Positions 63,730 to 64,000 of a stretch of 64,000 bases of DNA are shown in pieces. The notes under the pieces were generated by a model, which was not told where the DNA came from, did not search any database, and saw only the letters and a program-made list of their open reading frames with translations. The DNA is taken from assembly GCF_000238295.3 (NCBI RefSeq), contig NZ_AHCD03000035.1, forward strand, positions 930,001-994,000, read 5' to 3'. The stretch is from Pseudoalteromonas rubra (GTDB lineage Bacteria > Pseudomonadota > Gammaproteobacteria > Enterobacterales > Alteromonadaceae). Each line of letters opens with the position of its first letter. The stretch's first letter is position 1. The position numbers and the translations under genes were made by a program.

Positions 63730-63765
63730 GCTCGAAAGTTACTTAAGTTATAGACCAAATTTGAA

Positions 63766-63841
63766 TGGTGGGTCATGATGGACTCGAACCATCGACCAAT
63801 GGATTAAAAGTCCACTGCTCTACCAACTGAGCTAATGACCC
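63766..63841 (-). tRNA. tRNA-Lys (TTT), copy 28
   Basis: Block B unit, CCA encoded, anticodon TTT. Confidence 0.96.
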
Positions 63842-63877
63842 GCTCGAAAGTTACTTAAGTTATAGACCAAATTTGAA

Positions 63878-63953
63878 TGGTGGGTCATGATGGACTCGAA
63901 CCATCGACCAATGGATTAAAAGTCCACTGCTCTACCAACTGAGCTAATGACCC
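63878..63953 (-). tRNA. tRNA-Lys (TTT), copy 29
   Basis: Transcription-proximal unit in the window, with CCA encoded. Its 5' flank is unlike the spacers (GTTTCGCTGC-side sequence), so the array either begins here or changes character just outside the window. Confidence 0.96.
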
Positions 63954-64000
63954 ACTAAATTGTTTCGCTGCAAGAAGTGTGTAACACTATCGGCTGCTGC

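Larger units (their letters stand above)
61526..63953 (-). repeat. tRNA-Lys array, block B: 22 units, 112-bp period
   Basis: Twenty-two complete tRNA-Lys genes repeat at an exact 112-bp period (first at 61526, last at 63878, 21 x 112 apart), with identical 36-bp spacers (GCTCGAAAGTTACTTAAGTT core). All encode CCA. The 47 bp beyond the last unit up to the window end differ from the spacer. Confidence 0.97.

Noticed and set aside
60629..63953. CRISPR-like array because of regular short spacers
   Set aside because: The repeats fold as tRNA-Lys and the spacers are identical to each other, not unique.

Overview
This is a gammaproteobacterial chromosome segment, most likely from Pseudoalteromonas or a close relative (Alteromonadales). 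The evidence is inferential: gamma-type gene neighbourhoods (yceD-rpmF-plsX-fabDG-acpP-fabF-pabC-mltG, rluC/rne, yejK-yejL-yejM, recC-recB-recD), an Oar-type TonB receptor, many periplasmic orphan binding proteins and a small double-glycine-leader peptide. Genes fill nearly the whole window and no insertion sequence, phage or CRISPR array is visible.

Layout. Bases 1-6.7 kb hold the start of a membrane sensor protein, a secreted S33 peptidase, a 55-residue RiPP/bacteriocin-like peptide beside a membrane-bound AraC regulator, a small membrane protein, two orphan periplasmic binding proteins and a lipoprotein. Bases 6.7-15.2 kb, all on the minus strand, read as a hydroxyproline/proline-peptide use cluster: a DUF885 lipoprotein, a large TonB receptor, trans-3-hydroxyproline dehydratase (Cys/Thr active pair), an M24 Xaa-Pro peptidase and an ornithine-cyclodeaminase-family reductase. 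Operator-like TTGTnnACAA sites precede both the DUF885 gene and the receptor gene. Bases 15.3-22.5 kb are the fatty-acid/phospholipid operon; fabH is missing between plsX and fabD. Bases 22.6-31.3 kb hold a Maf protein, a HAD phosphatase, rluC and rne.

The rne gene carries an extreme tandem array in its C-terminal half: 94 consecutive copies of the nonapeptide VVEAPAAEQ (27-bp unit, exact period), flanked by 4 + 16 diverged copies. A 17-bp deficit at one unit boundary breaks the frame. Restoring one unit length would give a protein of about 1971 residues.

Bases 31.8-37.3 kb are cell-envelope genes (MltC-like transglycosylase, LPP20, COG3014 and LpoB-like lipoproteins). Bases 37.4-49 kb are yejK/yejL/yejM-like, aceK, a LysR regulator, a TerB-like protein, an M14 peptidase, a CBS protein, an FHA protein and a DUF962 protein. 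Bases 49.2-57.9 kb are recC-recB-recD, followed by a diguanylate cyclase, tRNA-Ser(GGA) and nadA.

The last 3.3 kb (60629-63953) is a tandem array of 29 complete tRNA-Lys(UUU) genes on the minus strand, in two homogenised blocks: 7 copies at a 111-bp period and 22 copies at a 112-bp period. The blocks are split by a 155-bp interruption with a truncated tRNA. Six copies encode GCA instead of CCA at the 3' end. The two repeat expansions (RNase E tail and tRNA array) are the most unusual content here, and RNase E is a known tRNA-precursor processing enzyme. A functional link between them is speculation.
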